From: Nocardioides sp. BP30
Lineage (GTDB): Bacteria; Actinomycetota; Actinomycetes; Propionibacteriales; Nocardioidaceae
Direction of reading: 5' to 3'
NCBI RefSeq assembly: GCF_029873215.1
Contig: NZ_CP123620.1
Location: 930,001 to 994,000, forward strand
DNA: 64,000 nt
Positions 44,369 through 54,956 of the stretch are shown here, in pieces; the stretch's first letter is position 1; every line of letters starts with the position of its first letter. Position numbers and translations under genes: made by a program. The notes under the pieces were generated by a model. That model was not told the DNA's origin, did no database searches, and worked only from the letters and a program-made list of their open reading frames with translations.

Positions 44369-45241
44369 GTGACCCCCGCACGCCCCTGGCTGCCCCTGAC
44401 CGCCGTCGCCGTGACCCTGGTGTTGTGGGCATCGGCGTTCGTCGCGATCCGCCACCTCGCCGGCGACTTCCGGCCGGGATCGCTCGCCCTGGGCCGGCTC
44501 GGCACGGGAGCGGTCTGCTTGAGCGTCGTCGCGCTGCGCCGGCGCCCGCAGCTCGTCCGGCCACGACGACCGGACTGGTGGCGGTTCGTGGCGATCGGGC
44601 TGCTCTGGTACGCCCTCTACATGGTCGCTCTCAACGCCGGTGAGCGACGGATCGACGCCGGCACCTCGGCGATGCTCATCCAGCTCTCGCCGATCCTGAT
44701 CGCGGTCCTGGCCGCTGTCTTCCTCGGCGAGCGCTTCACCCGTTTCATCGTGCTCGGGCTCGCCCTCGCGTTCGCCGGGGTGGTCGTGATCAGCCTGGCC
44801 AACAGCGACCACGGCGGCCACGACGTCCTCGGCGTACTGCTGTGCCTGGTCTCCGCCGTCGCCTACGCCATCTCGCTGATCCTGCAGAAGCCGCTGATGG
44901 GGCGCTACGCCTCGATCCAGGTGACCTGGATGGCGTGCACCATCGGCGCGATCGCGTGCCTGCCGTTCGCGGGGGAGCTGGTCGCCGACGTACGTGCCGC
45001 ACCGTTGAGCGCGACGCTGTGGGTGCTCTACCTCGGGGTGTTCCCGACCGCCATCGCCTTCACGACCTACGGCTTCGCGCTGACCCACATGAGCGCCTCC
45101 TCGCTGGGGATCACCACCTATCTGGTGCCGGTGATCACGATCCTGCTCGCCTGGGCGTGGCTGGGGGAGACCCCTCCGGGGATGGCCTACCTCGGCGGTG
45201 CGCTCGCGCTGGTCGGTGTCGCCGTGGCCCGTCGCCGCTGA
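44369..45241 (+). CDS. EamA/DMT-family transporter
   Basis: 290 aa, ten transmembrane helices in two EamA repeats (LWASAFVAIRHLAG; LLCLVSAVAYAISLILQKPLM). GTG start. DMT proteins export amino acids, metabolites or drugs. Divergent MarR gene suggests ligand-controlled expression. Confidence 0.88.
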   Translation: MTPARPWLPLTAVAVTLVLWASAFVAIRHLAGDFRPGSLALGRLGTGAVCLSVVALRRRPQLVRPRRPDWWRFVAIGLLWYALYMVALNAGERRIDAGTSAMLIQLSPILIAVLAAVFLGERFTRFIVLGLALAFAGVVVISLANSDHGGHDVLGVLLCLVSAVAYAISLILQKPLMGRYASIQVTWMACTIGAIACLPFAGELVADVRAAPLSATLWVLYLGVFPTAIAFTTYGFALTHMSASSLGITTYLVPVITILLAWAWLGETPPGMAYLGGALALVGVAVARRR

Positions 45242-45247
45242 GCCGAT

Positions 45248-45330
45248 ACCTCAGGTCGCGTTCCGCGGGGGCTGGTCGGCCACTCGACCCGCGGAAACGG
45301 ACGCCTCGAGGTGCGAAAGGTGACCTCTCA
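45248..45330. repeat. Palindromic intergenic element (CGCGGGTCGAG family)
   Basis: TTCCGCGGG (45261-45269) pairs with CCCGCGGAA (45288-45296), with outer ACCTC (45248-45252) and GAGGT (45308-45312). The right edge GCGAAAGGTGACCTCTC matches an arm of the element at 30581-30652. It lies between convergent exporter and YbjN genes. Confidence 0.7.
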
Positions 45331-45807
45331 GCGCTCCAGCCAGCCGCGGAAGGCCTCCAGGTTCGCCGTCGACTCGCCGCGCAGCTTGCGCCACTCCCAT
45401 TCCTTGCGGATGGAGCTGGCGAAGCCGAGCTCGAGGATGGTGTTGAACGACTCGTCCGCATAGGTCAGCACCGAGCCGAGCAGGCGGTCCAACTCGTCGG
45501 GCGTGAGGGTGGAGAGCGGCAACCGCGCGTCGAGATAGATGTCGCCGAGGCGGTCCAGGCCGAAGGCGACGGCGTACATCCGCAGGTTGCGCTCGAGCAG
45601 CCAGCGGTAGACGCCCTCGAAGTTCTCGTCGGGGCGGCGACAGACGAAGGCGTGTACGCCGAGGGCGTGCGGGCCGACGTCGAGCCGTACGGGGGTCTGC
45701 AGCTTGCGCTCGCCGGGCAGCGCGAAGGAGTAGGTGCCGTCCTCGCCGGTCCACTCCAACTCGTTCGCGCGCAGCCACTCCTCGATCACCGTTGCCGCAT
45801 CGGTCAT
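45328..45807 (-). CDS. YbjN-domain protein
   Basis: 159 aa. A YbjN/CesT-like chaperone fold is suggested by [34 protein letters not shown] and [14 protein letters not shown]. It overlaps the mshA stop by ATGA. The mshA-YbjN pair matches Rv0486-Rv0487 of mycobacteria. Function unknown. Confidence 0.82.
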   Translation of the reverse strand: MTDAATVIEEWLRANELEWTGEDGTYSFALPGERKLQTPVRLDVGPHALGVHAFVCRRPDENFEGVYRWLLERNLRMYAVAFGLDRLGDIYLDARLPLSTLTPDELDRLLGSVLTYADESFNTILELGFASSIRKEWEWRKLRGESTANLEAFRGWLER

Positions 45808-47045
45808 ACCCGCACCAGCTCCCGCGCTCGCTCGTAGACGTCCAGGGTGTGTCGTGCGGTGGCCTCCCAGGAGAAGTCCTGGGCGTGCCGGAGCGCGCCG
45901 GCCGCGAGCCGCGAGCGCAACGCCTCGTCGGCCACCACCCGACCGAGCGCGTCGGCCCACTGCGCGGCACCGTGGCCCTCGACCAGCAGCCCGCTGCGTC
46001 CGTCGCGCACGACGGTGGTCAGCCCGCCGACCGCCGCGGCGACAACCGGCGTGCCGCAGGCCTGGGCCTCGGCTGCCACCAGGCCGAACGACTCGTTGTA
46101 GGAGGGCACCGCCACCAGCGACGCCGCGGCGTACCACTGCGCGAGGTCGGCCTGGGAGACCGGCGGCACGAACCGCACCACGTCGACGATCCCGAGCTCG
46201 GCAGCCAGCTGGGCCAGCGACTCCGGGTGCTCCAGGCCGGTACCCGAGGGGCCGCCGACGATCGGCACCACCAGCCGCGATCGCAATGCGGGCTCGCGCG
46301 CGAGCAGCACCGCCACGGCACGCAGCAGCACGTCGGGTGCCTTCAGCGGCTGGATGCGGCCGGCGAAGAGCAGCACCGCCGCCCGGGCGGGCAGGCCGAG
46401 GGCGGCGCGGGCAGCGGAGCGGTCGTGCGGCCGGAAGACCTGGAGGTCGACGCCGGGGTGCACGACCTCGACCCGACCGGGGTCGGCGTCGTACAGGTTG
46501 ATGAGCTGCTTGGCCTCGAGATCGGTGTTGGCGATGAGGAGGTCGGCGGCCTCCACCACCTGCTCCTCGCCGATCAGCCGGGCGCTGGGCTCGGGGGTGT
46601 CGCCGTCGGCGAGCGCCTCGTTCTTCACCTTGGCCATGGTGTGCATCGAGTGCACCAGCGGGACGCCCCATCGGTCGCGCGCCAGCGCGCCCACCTGTCC
46701 GGAGAGCCAGTAGTGCGAGTGCACGACGTCGTAGTAGCCGATCGGATGGGCCGCCTCCGCGCGCAGCACCTCACGCGCGAAGACGCACAGCTGCCCGGGC
46801 AGCTCCGCCTTGGTCAGGCCCTCGAAGGGACCGGCGGGGATGTGGCGCACCACGACGCCGTCCGCGGCCTCCACCACCGGGGCGAGCTGGGAGGAGGTCG
46901 CCCGGGTGAAGATGTCGACGGCGACGCCCTGCCGACCGAGGCGGCGGGCGAGCTCGAGGACATACACGTTCATGCCGCCGGCGTCACCGGTGCCGGGCTG
47001 GTCGAGCGGGGAGGTGTGCAGGCTGATCATCGCCACCCGCTTCAT
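45804..47045 (-). CDS. mshA: D-inositol-3-phosphate glycosyltransferase (mycothiol synthesis)
   Basis: 413 aa GT4 enzyme joining UDP-GlcNAc to inositol 3-phosphate, the first mycothiol step. Characteristic stretches are [45 protein letters not shown] and [22 protein letters not shown] with the catalytic Glu. ATG at 47045 chosen, preceded by AAGGGG; the frame extends 26 codons upstream. Confidence 0.95.
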   Translation of the reverse strand: MKRVAMISLHTSPLDQPGTGDAGGMNVYVLELARRLGRQGVAVDIFTRATSSQLAPVVEAADGVVVRHIPAGPFEGLTKAELPGQLCVFAREVLRAEAAHPIGYYDVVHSHYWLSGQVGALARDRWGVPLVHSMHTMAKVKNEALADGDTPEPSARLIGEEQVVEAADLLIANTDLEAKQLINLYDADPGRVEVVHPGVDLQVFRPHDRSAARAALGLPARAAVLLFAGRIQPLKAPDVLLRAVAVLLAREPALRSRLVVPIVGGPSGTGLEHPESLAQLAAELGIVDVVRFVPPVSQADLAQWYAAASLVAVPSYNESFGLVAAEAQACGTPVVAAAVGGLTTVVRDGRSGLLVEGHGAAQWADALGRVVADEALRSRLAAGALRHAQDFSWEATARHTLDVYERARELVRV

Positions 47046-47170
47046 GCCCCACCCCTTCGTGGCTCTGTTCCCTGCAGCTGCGCAGCCACAACCCTGCCAG
47101 TGTCCCTCATGTTCCCCCAACACTCCGATCCGCCGTCGGCGGCGCCGTACCGATAGGTCACAATCACTGC

Positions 47171-47926
47171 ATGACCGCCGCCTCCGCCCCCAGGACCGCC
47201 GTCGTCACCGGAGCCTCCAGCGGGATCGGCGCCGCCACAGCGCGAGCGCTCGCCGCCGCCGGCTACCACGTCTTCTGTGCCGCGCGCCGCGCCGACCGGG
47301 TGGAGGCGCTGGCCGCAGAGATCGGCGGCACGGCCGTCGCGACCGACGTCACCTCGGCGGAGTCCGTCGAGCGGCTCGCCGAACTGGTCGGCGAGCGCCT
47401 CGACGTCCTGGTCAACAACGCCGGCGGCGCCTTCGGCATGGAGCCGGTCGCCTCGGCGGATCTCGACGCCTGGCAGCGGATGTACGACGTCAACGTGCTC
47501 GGCACGACCCGGGTCATCAAGGCGCTCGTTCCGGCCCTGGTGGCCAGCGGTGCCGGTGCGGTGGTCAACGTCGGCTCGATCGCGGGGTGGACCGCCTACG
47601 AGGGCGGTGGTGGCTACAACGCTGCGAAGTTCGGCGAGCGGGCGGTGACCGAGGCGCTGCGCCTGGAGCTGTTCGACCAGCCCGTCCGGGTGATGGAGAT
47701 CGATCCCGGCATGGTGCGCACCGACGAGTTCTCCCTCGTCCGCTTCGAGGGCGATCAGGCCCGGGCGGACGCGGTCTACGCGGGCGTGGACGCTCCGCTG
47801 GTCGCCGAGGACGTCGCCGAGGCCATCGCGTGGATGGTCACCCGGCCCGCACACGTGAACATCGACACCCTGGTGATCAAGCCCCGTGCCCAGGCCGCCC
47901 CGCACAAGGTCCACCGCCGGTCCTGA
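47171..47926 (+). CDS. Short-chain dehydrogenase/reductase
   Basis: 251 aa classical [11 protein letters not shown] cofactor motif, NNAGG, catalytic Ser in NVGSIAG and YNAAK are intact. Close in style to the YdfG group acting on hydroxy-amino acids, but the substrate is not determinable. Divergent from mshA. Confidence 0.9.
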   Translation: MTAASAPRTAVVTGASSGIGAATARALAAAGYHVFCAARRADRVEALAAEIGGTAVATDVTSAESVERLAELVGERLDVLVNNAGGAFGMEPVASADLDAWQRMYDVNVLGTTRVIKALVPALVASGAGAVVNVGSIAGWTAYEGGGGYNAAKFGERAVTEALRLELFDQPVRVMEIDPGMVRTDEFSLVRFEGDQARADAVYAGVDAPLVAEDVAEAIAWMVTRPAHVNIDTLVIKPRAQAAPHKVHRRS

Positions 47927-48056
47927 GCCTGCGTGAGGCGGGCGCGACGCCTGCGCCACGCCTAGGGAGCGTCGGCTCGGTGGAGGGTGTGCACGCCTTC
48001 GGGAGCCGTGCCCGCGGAATCGTCGGTCGCCGCATCGCCGTGCGATCCTGCTGAGC

Positions 48057-48746
48057 GTGCAGACGATCGGACTCATCGGTGGCCTGAGCTGGGAGAGCAG
48101 CGCCGCCTACTACGAGGGCCTCAACAAGGGCGTGCAGGAGCGGCTCGGCGGTCTCCACTCGGCCAAGGTCGTGCTCGCCTCGGTCGACTTCGCCGAGGTC
48201 ACCGCGCACCAGCAGGCGGGCGACTGGGAGGCCGTGGGTGCGCAGCTGGCCGACGCGGCGAAGGGCCTGGAGAAGGCCGGCGCCGACTTCATCCTGTTGT
48301 GCGCGACCACCTTCCACCAGGTCTACGACACCATCGCCGCTGCCGTCACGGTGCCGGTCGTCCACCTCGCCGACGTGCTCGCGGCCAAGTGCCAGGAGCT
48401 CGGCATCTCCACCGTGGGCTTCCTGAGCACGGCCTACACCATGGAGAACGACTTCTTCGCCCAGCGGATCGCCAGCCACGGGCTGGACGTCAACCTGCCC
48501 GATCCGGTGCACGTCGAGACGCTCGACTCGATCATCTACAACGAGCTCGTCTTCCGCGTCGTCAACCCCAGCTCGCGCCGCCGGGTCGCCACCATCGTCG
48601 ACGAGCTGTGGGACAGCGGCGCTCAGGGCGTCATCCTCGGCGCGTCCGAGCTGTCGCTGCTGGTGCGTCCCGAGGATGTCGAGGTGCCCGTGCTCGACGT
48701 CATCACCGTGCACGTCGAGGCGGCGCTGGAGCGCGCGCTGGCCTGA
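48057..48746 (+). CDS. Aspartate/glutamate racemase superfamily protein
   Basis: 229 aa. IGLIGGLSWESSAAYYEGLN is the family start. The first catalytic Cys is present but in LLCATTFHQVYD, not CNTMH. The second position, normally GCTE, reads GASEL, so the second Cys is lost. It may not racemise by the two-base mechanism and could be an isomerase or decarboxylase-like relative. GTG start. Confidence 0.82.
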   Translation: MQTIGLIGGLSWESSAAYYEGLNKGVQERLGGLHSAKVVLASVDFAEVTAHQQAGDWEAVGAQLADAAKGLEKAGADFILLCATTFHQVYDTIAAAVTVPVVHLADVLAAKCQELGISTVGFLSTAYTMENDFFAQRIASHGLDVNLPDPVHVETLDSIIYNELVFRVVNPSSRRRVATIVDELWDSGAQGVILGASELSLLVRPEDVEVPVLDVITVHVEAALERALA

Positions 48747-48756
48747 GCGCCGGCGC

Positions 48757-49020
48757 TCAGCCCAGCACCAGCTCGATCACCCGGCGCAGGTCGCTGGTGA
48801 GCGCCTGCTCCGGCACCGAGGCGGTGTCGCCGCACAGATCGAAGCGGTAGACGAACCCATCCGCCCGGGGACGAGCGTCGCCGACGCCGCCGAGGTCGAC
48901 GGACGAGACCAGCGCCCGCAGCTCGGGCACCCGCTCATCGTCGCTGTCGAGGTCCACCTCGCCGGCGCGGGTCATCCCGGCGAATCCGCCGCTGCGCTGC
49001 ACGGCGACGATCCGGCTCAC
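48757..49020 (-). CDS. Emfourin-type protease inhibitor
   Basis: 87 aa, GTG start overlapping the protease stop (GTGA). The N-terminal VQRSGGFAGM and overall size match emfourin, the inhibitor of protealysin-like metalloproteases. The operon position directly after an M4 protease gene supports this: it would bind and silence the protease in the cytoplasm. No signal peptide. Confidence 0.8.
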   Translation of the reverse strand: MSRIVAVQRSGGFAGMTRAGEVDLDSDDERVPELRALVSSVDLGGVGDARPRADGFVYRFDLCGDTASVPEQALTSDLRRVIELVLG

Positions 49021-50000
49021 GACGGCTCGACTCCGACAGTGCTCCAAGCCGTGCGCACCGCGTCGGCGTGGTCGCCTGCGGCCGCGACGGTCGCCGCGGC
49101 GAAGCCGGCGAAGTCGGTGTCGGCGCTCACATCGCGCCCGGTCAGAGCGGCGTACCAGATGGCGCCGGCGCCCGCCCAGCTCGAACCGCCGATGGCCGTC
49201 GCCGCGAGATAGAAGGCCCGGTTGGGGATGCCGGAGTTGGTGTGGACGCCGCCGTTGTCGTCGTCGGTGTCCACGTAGCCGCCCATGTCGGGCGCCTGCG
49301 GATCCTTGCCGAGCCTCGGGTCGTCGTAGGCGGTGCCGGGATGGGCCATGTCGCGCAGTGCTCGGCCCTGCACGCCCGGCAGGAAGAGCCCCACCCCGAT
49401 CAGCCAGTCGGCCTGGTCGGCGCTCTGGCCGAGCAGCCGCTGCTTGACGCAGGAGCCGAACACGTCCGAGATCGACTCGTTGAGCGCCCCGGACTGGCCG
49501 GAGTAGGTCAGCGCGGCGGTGCGCTCGGTGACAGCGTGGGTGAGCTCGTGGCCGAGCACGTCGACGGGCTTGGTGAACCGGCCGAACACCGTGCCGTCGC
49601 CGTCGCCGAAGACCAGCTGCGTGCCGTCCCAGTAGGCGTTGTCATAGCCCTGCTCGTAGTGCACCGACAGCGAGACCGGGGCGCCCTTGCCGTCGAAGGA
49701 GGATCGGTCGTAGACCTCGCGATAGAGGTCGAGCGTGGCGGTAATCCCGCTCGCCGCCTCGTCGACCGCGTCGTCGCCGGACGCCGGCTGGCCGGCCGAG
49801 CGGACCAGGTCACCGGGCAGATCGGCGGTGTTGTGGCAGGTGTGCACCGCCCAGGCCGGAGCCCCGGCGGCGGCCTGGGGGACGGGATGCGGACCGGCCT
49901 CGCGGCGGGCGCGGAGTGCACGGTCGGTGGCGACCAGGTGCGGCTGCAGCCGCTCGATCAGGTAGGGAGGGATGAACTGGCACAGGACCCGAGATGTCAT
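49017..50000 (-). CDS. Protealysin-like M4 metallopeptidase
   Basis: 327 aa. HELTH (151-155) and NESISD (Glu about 175) form the zinc site of thermolysin-family proteases. The short N-terminal propeptide contains the protealysin-type IPPYLIERL motif (10-18), and there is no signal peptide. Protealysin-like enzymes are stored or secreted by non-classical routes and act in bacterial or host interactions. It is cotranscribed with an emfourin-type inhibitor. Confidence 0.9.
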   Translation of the reverse strand: MTSRVLCQFIPPYLIERLQPHLVATDRALRARREAGPHPVPQAAAGAPAWAVHTCHNTADLPGDLVRSAGQPASGDDAVDEAASGITATLDLYREVYDRSSFDGKGAPVSLSVHYEQGYDNAYWDGTQLVFGDGDGTVFGRFTKPVDVLGHELTHAVTERTAALTYSGQSGALNESISDVFGSCVKQRLLGQSADQADWLIGVGLFLPGVQGRALRDMAHPGTAYDDPRLGKDPQAPDMGGYVDTDDDNGGVHTNSGIPNRAFYLAATAIGGSSWAGAGAIWYAALTGRDVSADTDFAGFAAATVAAAGDHADAVRTAWSTVGVEPS

Positions 50001-50092
50001 GAGGCCACTGAACACGGCGGCACCGACAGTTTCCAGCCGGATCCGGCACCGGTTCGGACCAGCGCCGCCCTCGGACCAGCGTCGATCCGGTC

Positions 50093-50551
50093 TCAGCCCA
50101 GCCGTGCCGGGAAGCCGCCGGTGGCGACCGGCCCCCACGATGTCGGGGTCACCCGGATCAGCGACTTGCCCTGGCGCACCATGGCCTCGCGGTACTCGGC
50201 CCAGTCGGGATGCTCGCCGGAGATGGACCGGAAGTACTCCACGAGGGGCTCGAGCGCCTCGGGCAGGTCGAGCACCTCGGCGTCACCGTCCACCTGCACC
50301 CAGGCGTCGTTCCACTCATCGGAGATCACCAGCACCGTGGCCTTCGGCGTACGGCGGAGGTTGGCGGCCTTCGCCCGCTCCGGGTACGTCGAGATCACGA
50401 TCCGGCCGGCCTGGTCCACGCCGCCCGAGACCGGGGAGAGCTGAGGGCTGCCGTCGGCGCGCGTGGTCACGAGGACCATCCGGTGCCGCGGGCGGACGAA
50501 GTCGAGCAGCTCCTCGCGGGAGACGCGGGTGTTCGTGGCGATCGTCGGCAT
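50093..50551 (-). CDS. PPOX/F420-type flavin-fold enzyme
   Basis: 152 aa split-barrel protein of the pyridoxamine-5'-phosphate-oxidase-like family, TIGR03618-like. MVLVTTRADGSPQLSPVSGGVDQAGRIVIS and RAKAANLRRTPKATVLV are typical of F420- or heme-binding actinobacterial members. Cofactor F420 is plausible because fgd is encoded 3 kb away. Substrate unknown. Confidence 0.8.
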   Translation of the reverse strand: MPTIATNTRVSREELLDFVRPRHRMVLVTTRADGSPQLSPVSGGVDQAGRIVISTYPERAKAANLRRTPKATVLVISDEWNDAWVQVDGDAEVLDLPEALEPLVEYFRSISGEHPDWAEYREAMVRQGKSLIRVTPTSWGPVATGGFPARLG

Positions 50552-50673
50552 GCCCCGACCCTAGCCCGGGACCCAGCCCCCGCCTGGCCCCTCGGACTGC
50601 GCGGATGCGGGGCCGAGCCCATCGCGCCGATAGCATGGATCCGAATCCCAACGCGAAAGTCGAGCGCTCCCGC

Positions 50674-52584
50674 ATGTCCGAAACCGCTGTGCCCACTCTT
50701 CGGGCAGCCAATCTGCGCAACGTCGCGATCGTGGCCCACGTCGACCACGGCAAGACCACCCTGGTCGACGCGATGCTGCGTCAGGGTGGTGCCTTCACCG
50801 CGCACGAGGTCGAGTCCGTCGCCGACCGCGTGATGGACTCCGGCGACCTGGAGCGCGAGAAGGGCATCACGATCCTCGCGAAGAACACCGCGATCCACTA
50901 CAACGGTGCCTATGCCCCCGAGGGTGGCATGAACATCAACATCATCGACACCCCCGGCCACGCCGACTTCGGTGGCGAGGTCGAGCGCGGGCTGTCGATG
51001 GTCGACGGCATCGTGCTGCTGGTCGACGCCTCCGAGGGTCCGCTGCCGCAGACCCGGTTCGTGCTGCGCAAGGCGCTCAACGCCGACATGCCGGTCGTGC
51101 TGGTGCTGAACAAGGTCGACCGCTCCGACGCCCGCATCGACGAGGTCGTCGACGAGACCTACGAGCTGTTCATGGACCTGCTCGACGACTCGCACAGCCA
51201 GGACGCCCTGGACTTCCCCGTCGTCTACGCCTCCGGCAAGGCGGGCATCGCGTCGCTGGAGAAGCCCGAGAACGGCACGCTGCCCGAGGGCGACAACCTC
51301 GAGCCGCTCTTCAAGACGATCCTGGAGACCATCCCGGCGCCCACCTACATCGAGGGTGCGCCGCTCCAGGCCCACGTCACCAACCTCGACGCCTCGCCAT
51401 TCCTCGGCCGGCTCGCGCTGCTGCGCATCCACCAGGGCACCATCCGCAAGGGCCAGACGGTCGCCTGGATGCAGCGCAACGGCGACGTCAAGAACGTCAA
51501 GATCACCGAACTGCTCATCACCAAGGGCCTGCACCGCGAGCCGGGCGAGGAGGCCGGCCCCGGCGACATCGTCGCGGTCGCGGGCATCCCGGAGATCATG
51601 ATCGGCGAGACCCTCGCCGACGCCGAGAACCCGGTCGCGCTGCCGCTCATCCACGTCGACGACCCGGCGATCTCGATGACCATCGGCACCAACACCTCGC
51701 CGCTGGTGGGCAAGGTCAAGGGCTCCAAGGTGACCGCTCGGATGGTCAAGGACCGGCTCGACTCCGAGCTGATCGGCAACGTCTCGCTCAAGGTGCTGCC
51801 GACCGAGCGCCCGGACGCCTGGGAGGTCCAGGGCCGCGGTGAGCTCGCGCTGGCGATCCTGGTCGAGCAGATGCGCCGCGAGGGTTACGAGCTCACCGTC
51901 GGCAAGCCGCAGGTCGTCACCAAGGAGATCAACGGCAAGATCCACGAGCCCGTGGAGCGCCTGACCGTCGACGCCCCCGAGGAGTTCCTCGGCGCGATCA
52001 CCGAGCTCCTCGCCAACCGCAAGGGCCGGATGGAGAACATGACGAACCACGGCACCGGCTGGGTGCGGATGGAGTTCGTCGTCCCGGCGCGCGGTCTGAT
52101 CGGCTTCCGCACCGACTTCCTCACCGAGACCCGTGGCACCGGGATGTCGTCGTCGATCTCCGAGGGCTACATGCCCTGGGCCGGCGAGATCCGGGCGCGC
52201 AACAACGGCTCGCTGGTCGCCGACCGGTCGGGTGTCGCCACGGCGTACGCGATGACGTCGCTGCAGGAGCGCGGCACGATCTTCGTCGAGCCGAGCACCG
52301 AGGTCTACGAGGGCATGATCGTCGGCGAGAACAGCCGTGCCGACGACATGGACGTCAACATCACCCGCGAGAAGCAGCAGACCAACATCCGCTCCGCCAC
52401 CTCGGACAACTTCGAGAAGCTCACGCCGCCGAAGAAGCTCTCGCTCGAGCAGTGCCTGGAGTTCTGCCGTGACGACGAGTGCGTCGAGGTCACTCCCGAC
52501 ATGGTCCGCATCCGCAAGGTCGTCCTGGACCAGAACGAGCGGGCCAAGTCGGCGAGCCGGCAGCGCAAGGCCAACAAGGGCTGA
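50674..52584 (+). CDS. typA: GTP-binding translation factor TypA/BipA
   Basis: 636 aa translational GTPase. G1 AHVDHGKT, G2/switch EREKGITI, G3 DTPGHADF and G4 NKVD are intact, with EF-G-like domains and the TypA-specific C-terminus. It acts on the ribosome in stress and low-temperature growth. ATG at 50674 fits the conserved N-terminus ([13 protein letters not shown]); an ATG at 50635 is also in frame. Confidence 0.95.
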   Translation: MSETAVPTLRAANLRNVAIVAHVDHGKTTLVDAMLRQGGAFTAHEVESVADRVMDSGDLEREKGITILAKNTAIHYNGAYAPEGGMNINIIDTPGHADFGGEVERGLSMVDGIVLLVDASEGPLPQTRFVLRKALNADMPVVLVLNKVDRSDARIDEVVDETYELFMDLLDDSHSQDALDFPVVYASGKAGIASLEKPENGTLPEGDNLEPLFKTILETIPAPTYIEGAPLQAHVTNLDASPFLGRLALLRIHQGTIRKGQTVAWMQRNGDVKNVKITELLITKGLHREPGEEAGPGDIVAVAGIPEIMIGETLADAENPVALPLIHVDDPAISMTIGTNTSPLVGKVKGSKVTARMVKDRLDSELIGNVSLKVLPTERPDAWEVQGRGELALAILVEQMRREGYELTVGKPQVVTKEINGKIHEPVERLTVDAPEEFLGAITELLANRKGRMENMTNHGTGWVRMEFVVPARGLIGFRTDFLTETRGTGMSSSISEGYMPWAGEIRARNNGSLVADRSGVATAYAMTSLQERGTIFVEPSTEVYEGMIVGENSRADDMDVNITREKQQTNIRSATSDNFEKLTPPKKLSLEQCLEFCRDDECVEVTPDMVRIRKVVLDQNERAKSASRQRKANKG

Positions 52585-52597
52585 GACTGGCTGTGAC

Positions 52598-52684
52598 GGT
52601 TTGACCCCTGGGGGTCAGAACCGAACGTTGGTGGGCAGTGCTTTGCCCCCCAACCTTCGGTTTCGACCCCTGGGGGTCAAAACC
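52598..52684. repeat. Large compound palindrome between convergent genes (GGTTTCGACCC family, copy 2)
   Basis: The left arm (52598-52638) and right arm (about 52644-52684) are inverted copies about 41 bp long with several mismatches. Each arm also contains its own small TGACCCCTGGGGGTCA-like hairpin. Shared core GGTTTCGACCCCT links it to 28749-28794. Confidence 0.75.
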
Positions 52685-52691
52685 ATCCCGC

Positions 52692-53810
52692 CTACGCCTG
52701 CGTGACAGCCCCCTGTTCCAGCAGCGCCTCCACCTCGGCCTCGGCGAAACCAGCGGCGCGCAGCACCGCGCGGGTGTCCTGCCCGGCGACATGGACCTCG
52801 CCGGGCGGCAGGGCCGGCGTACGGGAGAAGACCGGGGCGATGCGCGGCACCTGCCCGCCCCCGTACGGCGCGAACAGCCCGCGGGCGAGGTTGTGGGGAT
52901 GGGCCGGTGCCTCCTCCAGGGACAGCACCGGTGCCACGCAGGCGTCGGTCGGGTCGAAGACCTGCGCCCACTCGTCGCGCGTCCTGGACCTGAACGTCTC
53001 GATCAGCGCCGCACGCATCTGCGGCCACCGCGCGATGTCGAACTGGTCGAACTCCAGGCCGGTGCCCTCCATCAGCTCGGCGAAGAACTGGTGCTCCAGC
53101 GCCCCCACCGCGACGTGCTTGCCGTCGGCGCACTCGTAGGTGTCGTAGAACGGCGCTCCACCGTCGAGGAGGTTGGCCTCCCGCCGGTCCTGCCACATGC
53201 CGTCGGCCTTCATGCCGTAGACCATCGTCATCAGCGAGGTGGCGCCGTCGACCATCGCGGCGTCGACGACCTGGCCCCTGCCGGAGACCCCGCGCTCGAA
53301 GATCGCGGCGAGGATGCCCATCACCAGGAACAGCGTGCCGCCGCCGAAGTCGGCGACCAGGTTGACCGCGTTGCGCGGCTTGCCGGCCGAGCCGGTGGCG
53401 TGCAGCGCGCCGCTGAGTGCCGCGTAGGTGATGTCGTGCCCGGCACGCTCGGCCAGCGGGCCGCGCTGCCCCCAGCCGGTCATCCGGCCGTAGACGAGGC
53501 GCGGATTGCGCTCGAGGCAGGCGTCGGGCCCCAGCCCGAGCCGCTCCATCACGCCGGGCCGCAGGCCCTCCACGACCACGTCCGCATCGTCGATGAGGCG
53601 CAGCACCACCTCCAGGCCCGCGGGAGTCTTCAGGTCCACGGCGATGTTGGGCCGGCTGCGATTCAGTGCCGCGGTGTCGAGGCCGCCGGCCTTCGGCCGA
53701 TCGACGCGGATCACCTCCGCGCCGAGCTCGGCCAGCAGGAGGCATGCGTAGGGGCCGGGGCCGATCCCTGCGAACTCGATGACGCGCAGGCCGGCAAGAG
53801 GTCCAGTCAT
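52692..53810 (-). CDS. CaiB/BaiF CoA-transferase family (alpha-methylacyl-CoA racemase-like)
   Basis: 372 aa. Family III CoA-transferase fold: [48 protein letters not shown] and [11 protein letters not shown] (catalytic Asp) match Mcr/AMACR. It would epimerise 2-methylacyl-CoAs in branched fatty-acid or sterol side-chain breakdown. Start at 53810, with another in-frame ATG at 53822. Confidence 0.88.
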   Translation of the reverse strand: MTGPLAGLRVIEFAGIGPGPYACLLLAELGAEVIRVDRPKAGGLDTAALNRSRPNIAVDLKTPAGLEVVLRLIDDADVVVEGLRPGVMERLGLGPDACLERNPRLVYGRMTGWGQRGPLAERAGHDITYAALSGALHATGSAGKPRNAVNLVADFGGGTLFLVMGILAAIFERGVSGRGQVVDAAMVDGATSLMTMVYGMKADGMWQDRREANLLDGGAPFYDTYECADGKHVAVGALEHQFFAELMEGTGLEFDQFDIARWPQMRAALIETFRSRTRDEWAQVFDPTDACVAPVLSLEEAPAHPHNLARGLFAPYGGGQVPRIAPVFSRTPALPPGEVHVAGQDTRAVLRAAGFAEAEVEALLEQGAVTQA

Positions 53811-53857
53811 GGCTCGCATCATGCCGACGTGTGGTGTTGGGCGGTAGCGTCGTCCAC

Positions 53858-54868
53858 GTGCTGAAGATCGGATACAAGGCCTCGGCCGAGCAGTTCGGCC
53901 CCCGTGATCTCGTCGAGTACGCCGTCCTGGCCGAGGAGGTGGGCCTGGACAGCGTCTGGATCAGCGACCACTTCCAGCCGTGGCGCCATGAGGGCGGCCA
54001 CGCCCCGCAGGCGCTGCCGTGGCTGGCGGCGGTCGGCGAGCGCACCGAGCGGGTGCTGCTCGGCACCTCGGTGCTCACCCCCACGTTCCGCTACAACCCG
54101 GCGGTGCTGGCGCAGGTGTTCGCCACCCTCGGCTCGCTCTACCCGGGCAGGATCGCGCTGGGAGTCGGGTCCGGCGAGGCGCTCAACGAGATCGCCGTGG
54201 GTTCGGTGCCCAACGAGGGCGAGTGGCCCGAGTTCAAGGAGCGCTCCGGCCGGCTGCGCGAGTCGATCCAGCTGATGCGTCGGCTGTGGAGCGAGGACAG
54301 GGTGACGTTCGACGGTAGCTACTACCACACCAAGGACGCCACGATCTACGACAAGCCGGGGCAGCCCATCCCGGTCTACATGGCCGCCGGCGGCCCGCAG
54401 ATGGCCAAGAGCGTCGGCCGCAACGCCGACGGGTTCATCTGCACCTCGGGCAAGGGCGAGGAGCTCTACTCCTCGCTGCTCGGCGCGCTGGCCGAGGGCG
54501 CCGAGGCGGCGGGACGCGATGTCGCCGGCATCGACAAGATGATCGAGGTCAAGCTCTCCTACGCCCACACCCGCGAGGAGGCGCTCGAGAACACTCGCTT
54601 CTGGGGCGCCCTGGCGCTGACCCCGGAGCAGAAGCACAGCGTGCACGATCCCTCCGAGATGCAGCGGCTCGCCGACGAGCTGCCCATCGAGCAGGTCGCC
54701 AAGCGCTGGATCGTCGCCACCACGCCCGAGGAGGTCGCCGATGGCGTCCGCCCGTACGTCAAGCAGGGCTTCAACCACCTGGTCTTCCACCCGCCGGGTG
54801 AGGACCAGGGCGGCTTCCTGAAGTCGTTCGCCGACGAGGTCGTCCCGACGCTGCGCGACCTCGGCTGA
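53858..54868 (+). CDS. fgd: F420-dependent glucose-6-phosphate dehydrogenase
   Basis: 336 aa luciferase-like TIM barrel. The N-terminus [17 protein letters not shown] matches mycobacterial Fgd1, and [23 protein letters not shown] and GSGEALNE are conserved F420 and glucose-6-phosphate contacts. It reduces coenzyme F420. GTG start fixed by homology; it gives the same length as Fgd1. An in-frame GTG lies at 53831. Confidence 0.94.
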   Translation: MLKIGYKASAEQFGPRDLVEYAVLAEEVGLDSVWISDHFQPWRHEGGHAPQALPWLAAVGERTERVLLGTSVLTPTFRYNPAVLAQVFATLGSLYPGRIALGVGSGEALNEIAVGSVPNEGEWPEFKERSGRLRESIQLMRRLWSEDRVTFDGSYYHTKDATIYDKPGQPIPVYMAAGGPQMAKSVGRNADGFICTSGKGEELYSSLLGALAEGAEAAGRDVAGIDKMIEVKLSYAHTREEALENTRFWGALALTPEQKHSVHDPSEMQRLADELPIEQVAKRWIVATTPEEVADGVRPYVKQGFNHLVFHPPGEDQGGFLKSFADEVVPTLRDLG

Positions 54869-54878
54869 TCCTCCTGCG

Positions 54879-54950
54879 CCGAGAGGTCGGTCTCGGAGGG
54901 CCGAGTGTCCGACTCACCGGACACTCAATCCTCCGAAACTGACCTCTCGG
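54879..54950. repeat. 33-bp imperfect inverted repeat between convergent genes
   Basis: The arm 54879-54911 (CCGAGAGGTC ... GAGTGTCCG) pairs with 54918-54950 (CGGACACTC ... GACCTCTCGG) with about five mismatches and a 6-nt loop. It shares GAGAGGTC and CGAGTGTCC with the element at 30581-30652. Flanked by convergent fgd and regX3. Confidence 0.8.
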
Positions 54951-54956
54951 CCTCGG

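Noticed and set aside
50467..52050. 527-residue minus-strand frame inside typA
   Set aside because: TypA is complete and conserved on the plus strand; the antisense product is low-complexity.
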